Below are positions 15,842 through 24,913 of a stretch of 64,000 nucleotides of DNA, piece after piece. Made by a program: the position numbers and the translations under genes. The first letter of the stretch is position 1. Every line of letters starts with the position of its first letter. This DNA is from Candidatus Aristotella avistercoris (GTDB lineage Bacteria; Bacillota; Clostridia; Oscillospirales; Ruminococcaceae). The notes under the pieces are model-generated. The model worked only from the letters and a program-made list of their open reading frames with translations. It ran no database searches and had not been told where the DNA came from. The DNA lies in assembly GCA_904397835.1 (NCBI GenBank), contig CAJFOV010000056.1:22026-86025 (forward strand). Direction: 5' to 3'.

Positions 15842-17030
15842 CAAAAAACTCCGGAGGCGGGGTATGGGAGGAAAACTGTACCGGGGTCAGGGAGGCGCCA
15901 TAGCTGCCGGCGTTGGTCAGAACCAACACATCCCCACAGCGCAGTCGGGGCAGGGTGATGTCCCGGGCAATCTCGTCGGCGCTGGTGCATAGATTGCCGA
16001 CCAAGGTCACCGTCTCCTGGACCGTCTCCCGGGTCAAAGGGAGAATCTGACAGGGTTGCCCTGTGGTAAAGAGGGGCTCCGTGGGTGCTGGGGAGGGCCC
16101 CTCTGCATATTGCAGCACCAGGCGGGCCAGACTGGGGCGCAGAAAGCCGTTGAGGGTCCGGTCCAATATCACATAGGTTCTGTCGTGGGAGACCTTTTTG
16201 TCCACCACCGTGGTGACAAAGATCCCGCTCTGTCCCACCAGGTAGCGGCCGGACTCCAGGAGGATCCGGGTGTGGGGAAATTGTTCCCGCAGCGGGGCAA
16301 GATGCCGCTGAAAGGCCTGGCCCAAGGCCCGGGTGTCCAGCGGCTGCTCCTGCTGGGTGTAGGGGATGCCCAGGCCGGAACCCAGGTTGATGAACTGCAG
16401 GGCCTGCCCCAGGGCTTCCTGCACCCGTACAGCCACCTGGAGCACCTGTTGGTGGTATCGGCCCAGAACCGGGGCACAGAGCTCCTGGCTACGCAGATGG
16501 ACGTGGATTCCCCCAATGCGCAGGTGGTCCAGCCCCTTCCACTGGTCCAGCTGGGCAAGGACCTGGTCCTCATCGATGCCAAATTTGGAGGGCGCGCCTC
16601 CCGCCCCTGCAAAGGTGAAGTCCGGGTTGATGCGCAGCCCGATCTCTGCAACGATCCCCCGATGCTGGGCCAGCTGTTGGATCCGCTGGACCTCACCGGG
16701 GCTGTCGGCGATGATGGTGCATGCCTCCAGGGCTCCCTCCAGATCCTCCAGGCGCTTGCCCGGTGCGGAGTAGAAGATGCGGTCCCTGGCCAGTCCCATC
16801 GTGCTGCTGCACCGGACCTCGGCCAGGCTGGCAGCATCCGCCCCAATCCCCAGGGGGAATAGACACCCCAGCACACCGGGGTGGGGGTTGGCCTTGACGG
16901 AATAGAGGAACTCCACCCCGGGGAAGTCCCGCATCAGCTGCCGGGCCTGTTGGAGGATCCCCTCCTCCTGATACAGATAAAAACTGGGGTGCCGCCGGGC
17001 GAGGGTGAGCACCAACTGGGGGTCAAACAT
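15786..17030 (-). CDS. PLP-dependent type III decarboxylase (LysA/BtrK superfamily), 414 aa
   Basis: The N-terminal alanine-racemase-like barrel has the PLP lysine in FLYSVKANPHP (K46), then GADAASLAEV, IFYSAPGKRLEDL and the His of IGGIHVHLRSQ. The C-terminal domain carries VGNLCTSADEIARDITL and NAGSYGASLTP, where biosynthetic decarboxylases bind substrate. The C-terminal wording resembles BtrK and exosortase-associated decarboxylases more than housekeeping diaminopimelate decarboxylase. AAAGGAG precedes ATG 17030. No partner biosynthetic genes flank it, so the substrate is open; lysine or polyamine synthesis or a carrier-bound amino acid are all possible. Confidence 0.78.
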   Translation of the reverse strand: MFDPQLVLTLARRHPSFYLYQEEGILQQARQLMRDFPGVEFLYSVKANPHPGVLGCLFPLGIGADAASLAEVRCSSTMGLARDRIFYSAPGKRLEDLEGALEACTIIADSPGEVQRIQQLAQHRGIVAEIGLRINPDFTFAGAGGAPSKFGIDEDQVLAQLDQWKGLDHLRIGGIHVHLRSQELCAPVLGRYHQQVLQVAVRVQEALGQALQFINLGSGLGIPYTQQEQPLDTRALGQAFQRHLAPLREQFPHTRILLESGRYLVGQSGIFVTTVVDKKVSHDRTYVILDRTLNGFLRPSLARLVLQYAEGPSPAPTEPLFTTGQPCQILPLTRETVQETVTLVGNLCTSADEIARDITLPRLRCGDVLVLTNAGSYGASLTPVQFSSHTPPPEFFVTYSGAVLPPAGDLQVQL

Positions 17031-17077
17031 GTCTGCCGCTCCTTTCGTATGGGTGGTTTGGCCAAATCTCTTCCTCT

Positions 17078-17106
17078 ATTATAGCGGCCAAAGGGGCCCC
17101 TGTCAC
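17078..17106 (-). promoter_or_regulatory. Promoter of the PLP decarboxylase gene
   Basis: On the minus strand: GTGACA (17106-17101), 17-nt spacer, TATAAT (17083-17078). It sits about 50 bases upstream of the start codon. Confidence 0.65.
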
Positions 17107-17197
17107 CATCGGGCAGAGGGAGCCTGGCCTAGGAATATTACTCTGGGGAATGCACAAAAAAGAGGAAAGAAATCTTGCCAGAGATCAGCCCCCTTTC

Positions 17198-17226
17198 TTG
17201 CAAACTGGGGCGCCATTGGCTATAAT
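17198..17226 (+). promoter_or_regulatory. Promoter of the DUF1846 gene
   Basis: TTGCAA (17198-17203), 17-nt spacer, consensus TATAAT (17221-17226). It leaves a GC-rich leader of roughly 120 nt before ATG 17352. Confidence 0.75.
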
Positions 17227-17351
17227 GGTACAGGAATAAAAACGACAGGAATTTTTTGGGCCGCGCAGGGCTCTCTCCCCAGGCGGGGGAGGCACTCCCA
17301 ACCGGGAGATGGGCGGCCGGGAGGGTTCCTCAACCACAAGGGGGCCGAGGA

Positions 17352-18818
17352 ATGAATCAAATTGGTTTTGACAACGACAAATATCTCAAGACCCAGTCGG
17401 AGCACATCCGTGAGCGCATCGCCCAGTTTGGCGGCAAGCTCTATTTGGAGTTTGGCGGCAAGCTCTTTGACGACTACCATGCCTCCCGGGTGCTGCCCGG
17501 TTTCCAGCCGGACAGCAAGCTGCGCATGCTCCTGCAGCTCAAGGACCAGGTGGAGGTGGTCATCGCCATCAATGCCGACGACATTGAAAAGAGCAAGCTC
17601 CGGGGGGATTTGGGCATCACCTATGATATGGACGTGCTGCGGCTGATCGATGTCTTCCGCAGCGTGGGGCTCTATGTGGGCAGCGTGGTGCTCACCTGCT
17701 ACGAGGGCCAGCCGGTGGCCCAGGCCTTCCAAAAGCGCTTGGAGAGCCTGGGGGTCAAGGTCTACCGCCACTACCCCATTGAGGGCTACCCCACCAACAT
17801 CGCCAAAATTGTCAGCGATGAGGGCTACGGCAAAAATGAGTTCATTGAGACCAGCCGGGAGCTGGTGGTGGTCACCGCCCCTGGTCCTGGCAGCGGGAAG
17901 ATGGCCACCTGCCTCTCCCAGCTGTACCACGAGCACAAACGGGGGATCCAGGCGGGCTATGCAAAGTTTGAGACCTTCCCCATCTGGAACCTGCCCCTGA
18001 ATCATCCGGTGAACCTGGCCTATGAGGCGGCTACGGCGGACCTGAACGATGTGAACATGATCGACCCCTTCCACCTGGAGGCCTATGGCGTCACCACGGT
18101 CAACTACAACCGGGACGTGGAGGTGTTCCCGGTTTTGACGGCCATCTTCGAAAAGATCTTTGACCAGTGCCCCTACAAGTCTCCCACGGACATGGGGGTC
18201 AATATGGCAGGCAACTGCATCATTGACGATGAGGTCACCTGCCGTGCCTCCTGCCAGGAGATCATCCGCCGCTACTATGCTGCCCTCTGTGGCCAGCGGC
18301 AGGGCACCGCCACCCAGGAGGAGGTCTACAAGCTGGAGCTGCTGATGAAGAAGGCGGGGGTCACCATCCACGACCGGGCAGTGATCTCCCCGGCCCTGCA
18401 GAAGGCCGCCCTCACCGGGGCGCCGGCGGCGGCCATGGAGATGCCCGACGGAACCCTCATCACCGGCAAGACCTCCGACCTGCTGGGGGCCTCGGCGGCG
18501 CTGCTGCTCAACGCCCTCAAGTACCTGGCCGGCCTGCCGGACGAGCTGCACCTCATTGCCCCCGGCATCATCCAGCCCATCCAGCATCTGAAGGTGGACC
18601 ACCTGGGCAACCGCAACCCACGGCTGCACACCGATGAGACCCTCATTGCCCTGTCCATCTGCGCCACCAGCGACCCCAAGGCGGAGAGCGCCATGGAGCA
18701 GCTGTCTAAACTCCGGGGATGCGAGGTCCACTCCTCCGTCATCCTCTCCCAGGTGGATGAGAAGGTCTTCCGCCGCCTGGGGATCAACCTGACCTGTGAA
18801 CCCCAGTACCAGTCCTAA
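17352..18818 (+). CDS. DUF1846 family protein, 488 aa
   Basis: The whole length matches the DUF1846 (PF08903) family: start MNQIGFDNDKYLKTQSEHIR, then VVVTAPGPGSGKMATCLSQL (a P-loop-like Gly-rich segment), GVNMAGNCIIDDEVTCRASC and the C-terminal NRNPRLHTDETLIALSICAT. These proteins are common in Firmicutes; their biochemical role is not established, although the fold is Rossmann-like. ATG 17352 matches the family start; the GAGGA next to it is too close to be a good ribosome site. It has its own promoter and terminator. Confidence 0.9.
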   Translation: MNQIGFDNDKYLKTQSEHIRERIAQFGGKLYLEFGGKLFDDYHASRVLPGFQPDSKLRMLLQLKDQVEVVIAINADDIEKSKLRGDLGITYDMDVLRLIDVFRSVGLYVGSVVLTCYEGQPVAQAFQKRLESLGVKVYRHYPIEGYPTNIAKIVSDEGYGKNEFIETSRELVVVTAPGPGSGKMATCLSQLYHEHKRGIQAGYAKFETFPIWNLPLNHPVNLAYEAATADLNDVNMIDPFHLEAYGVTTVNYNRDVEVFPVLTAIFEKIFDQCPYKSPTDMGVNMAGNCIIDDEVTCRASCQEIIRRYYAALCGQRQGTATQEEVYKLELLMKKAGVTIHDRAVISPALQKAALTGAPAAAMEMPDGTLITGKTSDLLGASAALLLNALKYLAGLPDELHLIAPGIIQPIQHLKVDHLGNRNPRLHTDETLIALSICATSDPKAESAMEQLSKLRGCEVHSSVILSQVDEKVFRRLGINLTCEPQYQS

Positions 18819-18827
18819 GGGATATCC

Positions 18828-18856
18828 GGCCCGGGCAGGCGCTGCCCGGGCCCTTT
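18828..18856 (+). terminator. Terminator after the DUF1846 gene
   Basis: An 11-bp GC stem (18828-18838 with 18842-18852), loop GCG, then CTTT. The T tract is short, so efficiency is uncertain. Confidence 0.65.
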
Positions 18857-18993
18857 GACTGTCCGCTGAGCGGCCAGCAAGGGCCTCTTTGGCGGACCTT
18901 GCCTGCAGGGATGTTCCCACAAAAAATCCCTCTGCGGTCGAAAATTGTTGCACCCTGTCGATCAATTTCCCCGCATGGAAGGGGAACATGGGT

Positions 18994-19021
18994 TTGCTTT
19001 CCCAAAGAAATGTGTTAGAAT
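18994..19021 (+). promoter_or_regulatory. Promoter for the small membrane protein and alr
   Basis: TTGCTT (18994-18999), 16-nt spacer, TAGAAT (19016-19021) with an extended TG (TGTTAGAAT). Confidence 0.55.
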
Positions 19022-19095
19022 AAAACTGTTCGCCCCAAATGCGTCTGCCTCCCTTGGAGGTATGATCCCCTTGAAATTGGGAAAGGAGGCTGCCC

Positions 19096-19278
19096 ATGCG
19101 TCAAAAGGGACGAAGGAGCAACCACGGCATTGCCTTTTTGGCCGGTGGGATCATCTGCCTGCTGGCATCTTTTTTGATCTCCTGTTTTTTTGAGACCTTT
19201 TTGGTCTCACTGCTGTTTTTGGCCTCTCTGGTCTTAAACTTTATTGGAATTTTTAAGCTCTTGCCGCGAAAGGAATGA
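19096..19278 (+). CDS. Small two-helix membrane protein, 60 aa
   Basis: A good ribosome site (GAAAGGAGG) precedes ATG. A basic N-terminus, MRQKGRRSNHG, is followed by two hydrophobic helices (about 12-33 and 35-55) and a basic end LLPRKE. The stop codon overlaps a possible start of alr, so the two are coupled. No family recognised. Confidence 0.6.
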   Translation: MRQKGRRSNHGIAFLAGGIICLLASFLISCFFETFLVSLLFLASLVLNFIGIFKLLPRKE

Positions 19279-19283
19279 ACATC

Positions 19284-20483
19284 ATGGAACAGATGGACTA
19301 CTTAAAACGCAGTTGGGCTGTGGTGGACCTGGACCAGCTGGACGAAAATGTCCGGCTCATCCGCAGCATGCTGCCTGCAGATACAAAGATTGCCGGCGTG
19401 GTCAAGGCCGATGGCTACGGCCACGGGGACATCGCCATTGCCCGTGAGATGCAGGAGAACGGGGCGGAGTGGTTTGCCGTCTCCAACGCCGATGAGGCGG
19501 TGGGCCTGCGGGACCACGGCATCCAGCGGCCCATCCTCATTTTGGGGGTGAGCCCGGTGGAGATGGTGGAGACCCTGGCCAAGAAGCAGATCACCCAGGT
19601 GGCCTTCTCCCTGGAGTATGCTAAGGCCCTGAACCAGGAGGCCCAGAGCAAAGGCGTCACCCTGGAGGTCCACCTGAAGTTTGACACCGGCATGGGCCGG
19701 TTGGGCTTCTATGCCCCCGAGGGGGAGGAGGATGCCCTAATCCAGGAGGTGCTGCAGGTGGCCGCCCTCCCCAACCTAAAGATCACTGGGGCCTTCACCC
19801 ACTTCTGCTGCTCCGACGACCGGTCTGAGAGCGCCAGGGCCTATGTCCACATGCAGTTTGACCGCTTCCAGACCCTGAGCCGCCTGGTTCAGGAGGCGGG
19901 GGTGCCCCTGCCTCTGCGCCACTGCTGCGCCAGCGGCGGTGTGCTCCTCTATCCGGAGATGGCCCTGGATATGGCCCGCCCGGGCATCATCCTCTATGGC
20001 CTTTACTCCGATCCGGATATCTCCAACGTGCTGCCCCTCAAGCCCATCCTGTCCCTGTATTCCACCGTGGCCATGGTCAAGGAGGTTCAGCCGGGGCGGT
20101 ACATCGGGTACGGCCGCACCTTCCAGGCGGACCATCCCATGAAGATTGCCACCGTTCCCATCGGCTATGCGGACGGGTATCCCAGGAGCCTGTCCAACAG
20201 GGGGCGCATGATCGTCAACGGCCAGTATGCCCCCATTGTGGGCCGGGTCTGTATGGATCAGCTCATGCTGGATGTCACCCACATCCCCGGCGTCAAGCGG
20301 GGGGACCGGGTCACGGTCATTGGCCAGGACGGCAGCTGTGAGATCAAGATGGACGACCTTGCCGCATCGGTGGGCACCATCAGCAACGAGCTCATCTGTC
20401 TGATCGGCAAGCGGATCCCCCGGGTCTATGTCAAAGGCGGCCGGGAGGTCGGGGTGATGGACAGCATCCGTCAGCGCCCCTAA
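19284..20483 (+). CDS. alr: Alanine racemase, 399 aa
   Basis: Interconverts L- and D-alanine with PLP for peptidoglycan. The PLP lysine is in AGVVKADGYGHG (K41), the catalytic Tyr in RYIGYGRTF, and the C-terminal domain has VPIGYADGYPRSLSNRG and VGRVCMDQLMLDVT. ATG 19284 is preferred because AAAGGA (19269-19274) is then 9 bases away; an in-frame ATG at 19275 would add three residues but lies directly on the ribosome site. Length is slightly above the usual 370-390. Confidence 0.95.
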   Translation: MEQMDYLKRSWAVVDLDQLDENVRLIRSMLPADTKIAGVVKADGYGHGDIAIAREMQENGAEWFAVSNADEAVGLRDHGIQRPILILGVSPVEMVETLAKKQITQVAFSLEYAKALNQEAQSKGVTLEVHLKFDTGMGRLGFYAPEGEEDALIQEVLQVAALPNLKITGAFTHFCCSDDRSESARAYVHMQFDRFQTLSRLVQEAGVPLPLRHCCASGGVLLYPEMALDMARPGIILYGLYSDPDISNVLPLKPILSLYSTVAMVKEVQPGRYIGYGRTFQADHPMKIATVPIGYADGYPRSLSNRGRMIVNGQYAPIVGRVCMDQLMLDVTHIPGVKRGDRVTVIGQDGSCEIKMDDLAASVGTISNELICLIGKRIPRVYVKGGREVGVMDSIRQRP

Positions 20484-20498
20484 CATGAGGAATCTGTG

Positions 20499-20531
20499 CC
20501 TGGGGAGGGGACCCTTCTCCCCAGGCTTTTT
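20499..20531 (+). terminator. Terminator after alr
   Basis: A 9-bp stem CCTGGGGAG / CTCCCCAGG (20499-20507, 20517-20525) with a 9-base loop and TTTTT at 20527-20531. Confidence 0.8.
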
Positions 20532-20576
20532 ATTTGCAACACAGTCCGGCATCGGCCGGTGCACAGGGAGGAAGTC

Positions 20577-22565
20577 ATGGCAAAATCAACCAAACCAACC
20601 TACGGCAACGAGAGCATCTCATCCCTCAAGGGGGCGGACCGGGTCCGCAAACGCCCGGGGGTCATCTTTGGCTCCGATGGGCTGGAGGGATGCGAACACT
20701 CGGTGTTCGAAATCCTCTCCAACTCCATTGACGAGGCCCGGGAGGGCTTTGGCAACCGGATCCTGGTGACCCGGTACCTGGACACCTCCGTGGAGATTGA
20801 GGACTTTGGCCGGGGCATCCCCGTGGATTTTAACCCTGTGGAACAGCGCTACAACTGGGAGCTGGTCTTCTGTGAGCTGTACGCCGGCGGGAAATATCGG
20901 ACCAACGAGGGGGAGAGCTACGAGTTTTCCCTGGGCCTCAACGGCCTGGGGGCCTGCGCCACCCAGTACGCCTCGGAGTATTTTGACGTGGAGGTCTACC
21001 GGGACGGCTGCCGCTACACCCTGCACTTTGAAAAGGGGGAAAATATAGGGGGCCTGAAAAAGGAGCCCACCAAGCGCAAACAGACCGGCTCCCGCCAGCG
21101 GTGGAAGCCGGACCTGGAGGTTTTTACCGATACCAACATTCCGGTGGAGTTCTATGAGGATATGCTCAAGCGCCAGGCGGTGGTCAACGCCGGCCTGGTG
21201 TTTGAGTTCCGCAACCAGCTCCCCGACGGGACCTTTGAGACCAAGGAGTTTGTCTATCCTCAGGGCATTGCCGACTACTGCCGGGAACTGGCAGGGGAGG
21301 AGCCCCTGACCCCCGTGCAGTTCTGGCAGACGGAGCGCCGGGGCCGGGACCGGGAGGACAAGCCCGAGTACAAGGTCAAGCTCAGTGTGGCCCTGTGTTT
21401 TTCCAACCGGACAAGGGCTTTGGAATATTACCACAACTCCAGCTTTTTGGAACACGGCGGCTCCCCGGAGCGGGCGGTGAAGAACGCTCTGGTCTACCAG
21501 ATCGACAGCTATCTGAAGCAGCAGGGCAAGTACCTGAAGGGGGAGAGCAAGATCGCCTTTCAGGATGTGGAGGACTGTATGGTGCTGGTCTCCTCCTCCT
21601 TCTCCACCCAGACCTCCTATGAGAACCAGACCAAGAAGGCCATCACCAACCGCTTTATCTATGAGGCCATGGTGGACTTTTTGCGCCACAACCTGGAGGT
21701 CTATTTCATTGAAAACCCGGACGACGCCCTGCGCATCGCCGAGCAGGTCCTCGTCAACAAGCGCAGCCGGGAGAATGCGGAAAAAACCCGCTTAAATCTC
21801 AAGAAAAAACTGGCGGGCACCATTGACCTTGCCAACCGGGTGCAGAAGTTTGTGGACTGCCGCACCAAGGATACCGCCCGCCGGGAGATCTATATTGTGG
21901 AGGGAGACTCCGCCCTGGGCGCCTGCAAGCTGAGCCGGGACGCTGAGTTTCAGGCCATCATCCCCGTGCGGGGTAAGATCCTCAACTGTCTGAAGGCGGA
22001 GTACGACAAGATCTTTAAAAACGACATCATCACCGATATCATCAAGGTCCTGGGCTGCGGCGTGGAGGTCAAGAGCAAGGCCAACAAGGAGCTCTCCTCC
22101 TTCGACTTGGGGAACCTGCGCTGGAACAAGGTGGTCATCTGTACCGATGCGGATGTGGACGGCTTCCAGATCCGCACGTTGATCCTCACCATGCTCTACC
22201 GCCTGACCCCCACCCTCATTGAGGAGGGGTATGTCTACATCGCCGAGACCCCCCTCTTTGAGATCACCACCAAGGACCGCACCTATTTTGCCTACTCCGA
22301 TGCGGAGAAGGCCCAAATTGTGGACCAGCTGGGCAAGACCAAGTACGACCTGCAGCGCAGCAAAGGCCTGGGTGAAAACGAGCCGGATATGATGTGGCTC
22401 ACCACCATGAACCCGGAGACCAGGCGCCTGGTGAAGGTGAACCCCGCCGACGCCAAGGCCACCAGCGAGATGTTCGACCTGCTCTTGGGGGACAACCTGG
22501 CGGGCCGCAAGGAGTTCATCGCCGCAAACGGATCCCGCTATCTGGAGGACGCGGACCTGTCTTAG
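20577..22565 (+). CDS. parE: Type IIA topoisomerase subunit B (topoisomerase IV/ParE-like), 662 aa
   Basis: A GHKL ATPase domain opens the protein (RKRPGVIFGSDGLEGCEHSV, FEILSNSIDEAREGFGN), followed by the transducer and the TOPRIM domain with EGDSALGACKLSRD and TDADVDGFQIRTL. The QK-loop region reads LQRSKGLGENEPDMMWLTTM. Relative to GyrB, the EGDSAGG and DADVDGAHIRTL blocks are altered, as seen in the second topoisomerase set of many Clostridia. GGGAGGAAG precedes ATG 20577. It forms an operon with the A subunit 33 bases downstream. Calling it topoisomerase IV rather than gyrase is inferred. Confidence 0.85.
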   Translation: MAKSTKPTYGNESISSLKGADRVRKRPGVIFGSDGLEGCEHSVFEILSNSIDEAREGFGNRILVTRYLDTSVEIEDFGRGIPVDFNPVEQRYNWELVFCELYAGGKYRTNEGESYEFSLGLNGLGACATQYASEYFDVEVYRDGCRYTLHFEKGENIGGLKKEPTKRKQTGSRQRWKPDLEVFTDTNIPVEFYEDMLKRQAVVNAGLVFEFRNQLPDGTFETKEFVYPQGIADYCRELAGEEPLTPVQFWQTERRGRDREDKPEYKVKLSVALCFSNRTRALEYYHNSSFLEHGGSPERAVKNALVYQIDSYLKQQGKYLKGESKIAFQDVEDCMVLVSSSFSTQTSYENQTKKAITNRFIYEAMVDFLRHNLEVYFIENPDDALRIAEQVLVNKRSRENAEKTRLNLKKKLAGTIDLANRVQKFVDCRTKDTARREIYIVEGDSALGACKLSRDAEFQAIIPVRGKILNCLKAEYDKIFKNDIITDIIKVLGCGVEVKSKANKELSSFDLGNLRWNKVVICTDADVDGFQIRTLILTMLYRLTPTLIEEGYVYIAETPLFEITTKDRTYFAYSDAEKAQIVDQLGKTKYDLQRSKGLGENEPDMMWLTTMNPETRRLVKVNPADAKATSEMFDLLLGDNLAGRKEFIAANGSRYLEDADLS

Positions 22566-22598
22566 CCGACACCCCTGGAAAGGAGGCAGCCACCCTTT

Positions 22599-24836
22599 AT
22601 GGCACCCAAAAAACAAAAACAGCCGGCCAAACACCGCGCCAGCTCCAACGCCTACATTGCCAACGCAGGCGTTGTCATTCAGCAGCCCATTACAGAGACG
22701 TTGGAGAGCAACTATATGCCCTATGCCATCAGCGTCATCGTCTCCCGAGCCATTCCGGAGATTGACGGGTTAAAACCCTCCCACCGCAAGCTCCTGTACA
22801 CCATGTACAAGATGGGTCTGCTCACCGGTTCCCGTACCAAGTCCGCCAACGTGGTGGGGGCCACCATGCGCCTGAACCCCCATGGGGACGCCGCCATCTA
22901 TGAGACCATGGTGCGCCTGTCCAGAGGATATGAGGCCCTGCTCTACCCCTTTGTGGACTCCAAGGGCAACTTTGGCAAGGCATACTCCAGGGATATGGCC
23001 TATGCGGCCTCCCGCTACACGGAGGTCAAGCTGGACCCCATCTGCGAGGAGCTGTTCCGGGACATCGACCAGGACACGGTGGACTTTGTGGACAACTACG
23101 ACGGCAAGCTCAAGGAGCCGACCCTGTTCCCCGTGACTTTCCCCACCATTTTGGTGAACAACAACATGGGCATTGCCGTGGGTATGGCCAGCTCCATCTG
23201 CTCCTTCAACCTTCAGGAGATCTGTGAGACCACCATCGCCCTGATGCGCAATCCATCCCACGACATCCACGCCACCCTCACGGCGCCGGATTTCCCCGGA
23301 GGCGGGCTGATCCTCTACGACCGGCAGGAGCTGGACAGGATCTATGAGACCGGCAGGGGCTCGGTGAAAGTTCGGGCCAAGTACCGGTACGACAAGGAGA
23401 ACCACTGTATCGAGATCGTCGAGATCCCGCCCACCACCACGGTGGAGGCCATCCTGGACAAGGTGGTGGAGCTGGTGAAGGCCGGCAAGATCCGGGAGAT
23501 CTCCGACATGCGGGATGAGACGGATCTCTCGGGCCTGAAGCTGGCCATTGACCTGAAACGTGGGGTGGATCCGGACAAGCTCATGGCCAAGCTCTACCGG
23601 TTGACCAACCTGGAGGACAGCTTCTCCTGCAACTTCAACGTCCTCATTGGCGGTACCCCCCGGGTGCTGGGGGTGCGGGAACTGATTTTGGAGTGGGTGG
23701 CCTTCCGCACCGAGTGTGTGCGCCGCCGGGTCTACCACAGCCTGCAGCAGAAAAGGGCGCGGCTGCACCTGCTCCAGGGCCTGGAGCGGATCCTGCTGGA
23801 CATTGACAAGGCCATCCGCATCATCCGGGAGACGGATGAGGAGCGGGAGGTGGTGCCAAACCTGATGATCGGCTTTGGCATCGATGAGATTCAGGCAGAA
23901 TATGTCTCGGAGATCAAGCTCCGGCATTTGAACCGGGAGTATATCCTCAAGCGCACCGGCGAGATCCAATCCCTCAAAGGGGAGATTGCCGATATGGAGT
24001 CGGTGCTGGAGAACCCCCGCAAGCTCAAGAACATCATCATCAAGGAGCTGCAGGAGGTGGAAAAAAAGTACGCCAAACCCCGTCACAGCGAGATCCTCTA
24101 TGAGGTCCAGGAGCCCCAGCAGGAGGAGGGGGAGGAGACACCGGACTACCCGGTCCACCTCTTCCTGTCCCAGGGGGGCTATTTCAAAAAGATCATCCCC
24201 CAGTCTTTGCGCATGAGTTCGGAGCAAAAGCTCAAGGAGGGGGATGCTGTGGCCCAGGCGGTGGAGGCTACCAACCGCGCGGAGCTCCTCTTCTTCACCG
24301 ACCGCTGCCAGGTCTATAAGGCCAGGGCCTGTGACTTTGAGGACACCAAGGCCAGCGTCCTGGGAGACTACCTGCCGGCCAAGCTGGGCATGGACGAGGG
24401 GGAGAACGTCCGCTATATGGCGGTCACCGACGCCTATGACGGCTACATGCTCTTCTTCTTTGAAAATGGACGGGTGGCCAAGGTGGAGATGGCCGCCTAC
24501 CAGACCAAGACCCGCCGGAAAAAGCTTCTGTCGGCCTATTCGGACCGGTCCCCCCTCTGCCAGGCCTTCTATCTGCGGGAGGAGGGGGAGTTCCTGGTGA
24601 CCTCCTCCGGCGGCCGTGTGCTGCTGGTCCATAGCGGGGCCATCAGCCCCAAGACCACCCGGGACACCCAGGGGGTTCAGGTCATGACCCTAAAGAAGAA
24701 CGCCTTTGTCCAAAAGGTGGCCCCCTATCAGGAGGGGATGATTGGCAACCCCCACCGGTTCCGCACCAAGACCTTGCCGGCGGCCGGCGCCATCCCCAGG
24801 GAAGGGGACCTGGGGGAGCAGCTCTCCCTGCTGTAG
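22599..24836 (+). CDS. parC: Type IIA topoisomerase subunit A (topoisomerase IV/ParC-like), 745 aa
   Basis: The DNA-breakage domain starts NYMPYAISVIVSRAIPEIDG and LKPSHRKLLYTMYKMG, with the catalytic Tyr in YAASRYTEVKL. The tower and coiled-coil region runs to about residue 510, with EIADMESVLENPRKLKN. The C-terminal domain has imperfect beta-pinwheel blades and no obvious GyrA-box, which favours relaxation/decatenation over supercoiling. AAAGGAGG precedes ATG by about 11 bases. At 745 aa it is shorter than typical GyrA. It acts with the upstream B subunit as an A2B2 enzyme. Confidence 0.87.
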   Translation: MAPKKQKQPAKHRASSNAYIANAGVVIQQPITETLESNYMPYAISVIVSRAIPEIDGLKPSHRKLLYTMYKMGLLTGSRTKSANVVGATMRLNPHGDAAIYETMVRLSRGYEALLYPFVDSKGNFGKAYSRDMAYAASRYTEVKLDPICEELFRDIDQDTVDFVDNYDGKLKEPTLFPVTFPTILVNNNMGIAVGMASSICSFNLQEICETTIALMRNPSHDIHATLTAPDFPGGGLILYDRQELDRIYETGRGSVKVRAKYRYDKENHCIEIVEIPPTTTVEAILDKVVELVKAGKIREISDMRDETDLSGLKLAIDLKRGVDPDKLMAKLYRLTNLEDSFSCNFNVLIGGTPRVLGVRELILEWVAFRTECVRRRVYHSLQQKRARLHLLQGLERILLDIDKAIRIIRETDEEREVVPNLMIGFGIDEIQAEYVSEIKLRHLNREYILKRTGEIQSLKGEIADMESVLENPRKLKNIIIKELQEVEKKYAKPRHSEILYEVQEPQQEEGEETPDYPVHLFLSQGGYFKKIIPQSLRMSSEQKLKEGDAVAQAVEATNRAELLFFTDRCQVYKARACDFEDTKASVLGDYLPAKLGMDEGENVRYMAVTDAYDGYMLFFFENGRVAKVEMAAYQTKTRRKKLLSAYSDRSPLCQAFYLREEGEFLVTSSGGRVLLVHSGAISPKTTRDTQGVQVMTLKKNAFVQKVAPYQEGMIGNPHRFRTKTLPAAGAIPREGDLGEQLSLL

Positions 24837-24864
24837 CAACGGTGGATAGATCAAATGATTGACG

Positions 24865-24890
24865 GGCCGCGCCCAATTCTGGGCGCGGCC
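24865..24890 (+). terminator. Hairpin after the topoisomerase genes (weak terminator)
   Basis: A perfect 10-bp GC stem (24865-24874 with 24881-24890) and 6-base loop, but no T tract follows. It may attenuate rather than terminate transcription into the acetyltransferase gene. Confidence 0.4.
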
Positions 24891-24913
24891 TGCCTGAAAG
24901 GAGCGGTGTTTGG

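Noticed and set aside
18945..19193. 82-codon frame overlapping the small membrane protein
   Set aside because: The frame at 19096 has the better ribosome site and a coherent two-helix product; this one begins upstream of the predicted promoter.
22770..24632. A 620-codon frame antisense to the topoisomerase A gene
   Set aside because: It is an antisense shadow of a well-conserved gene and lacks start signals.
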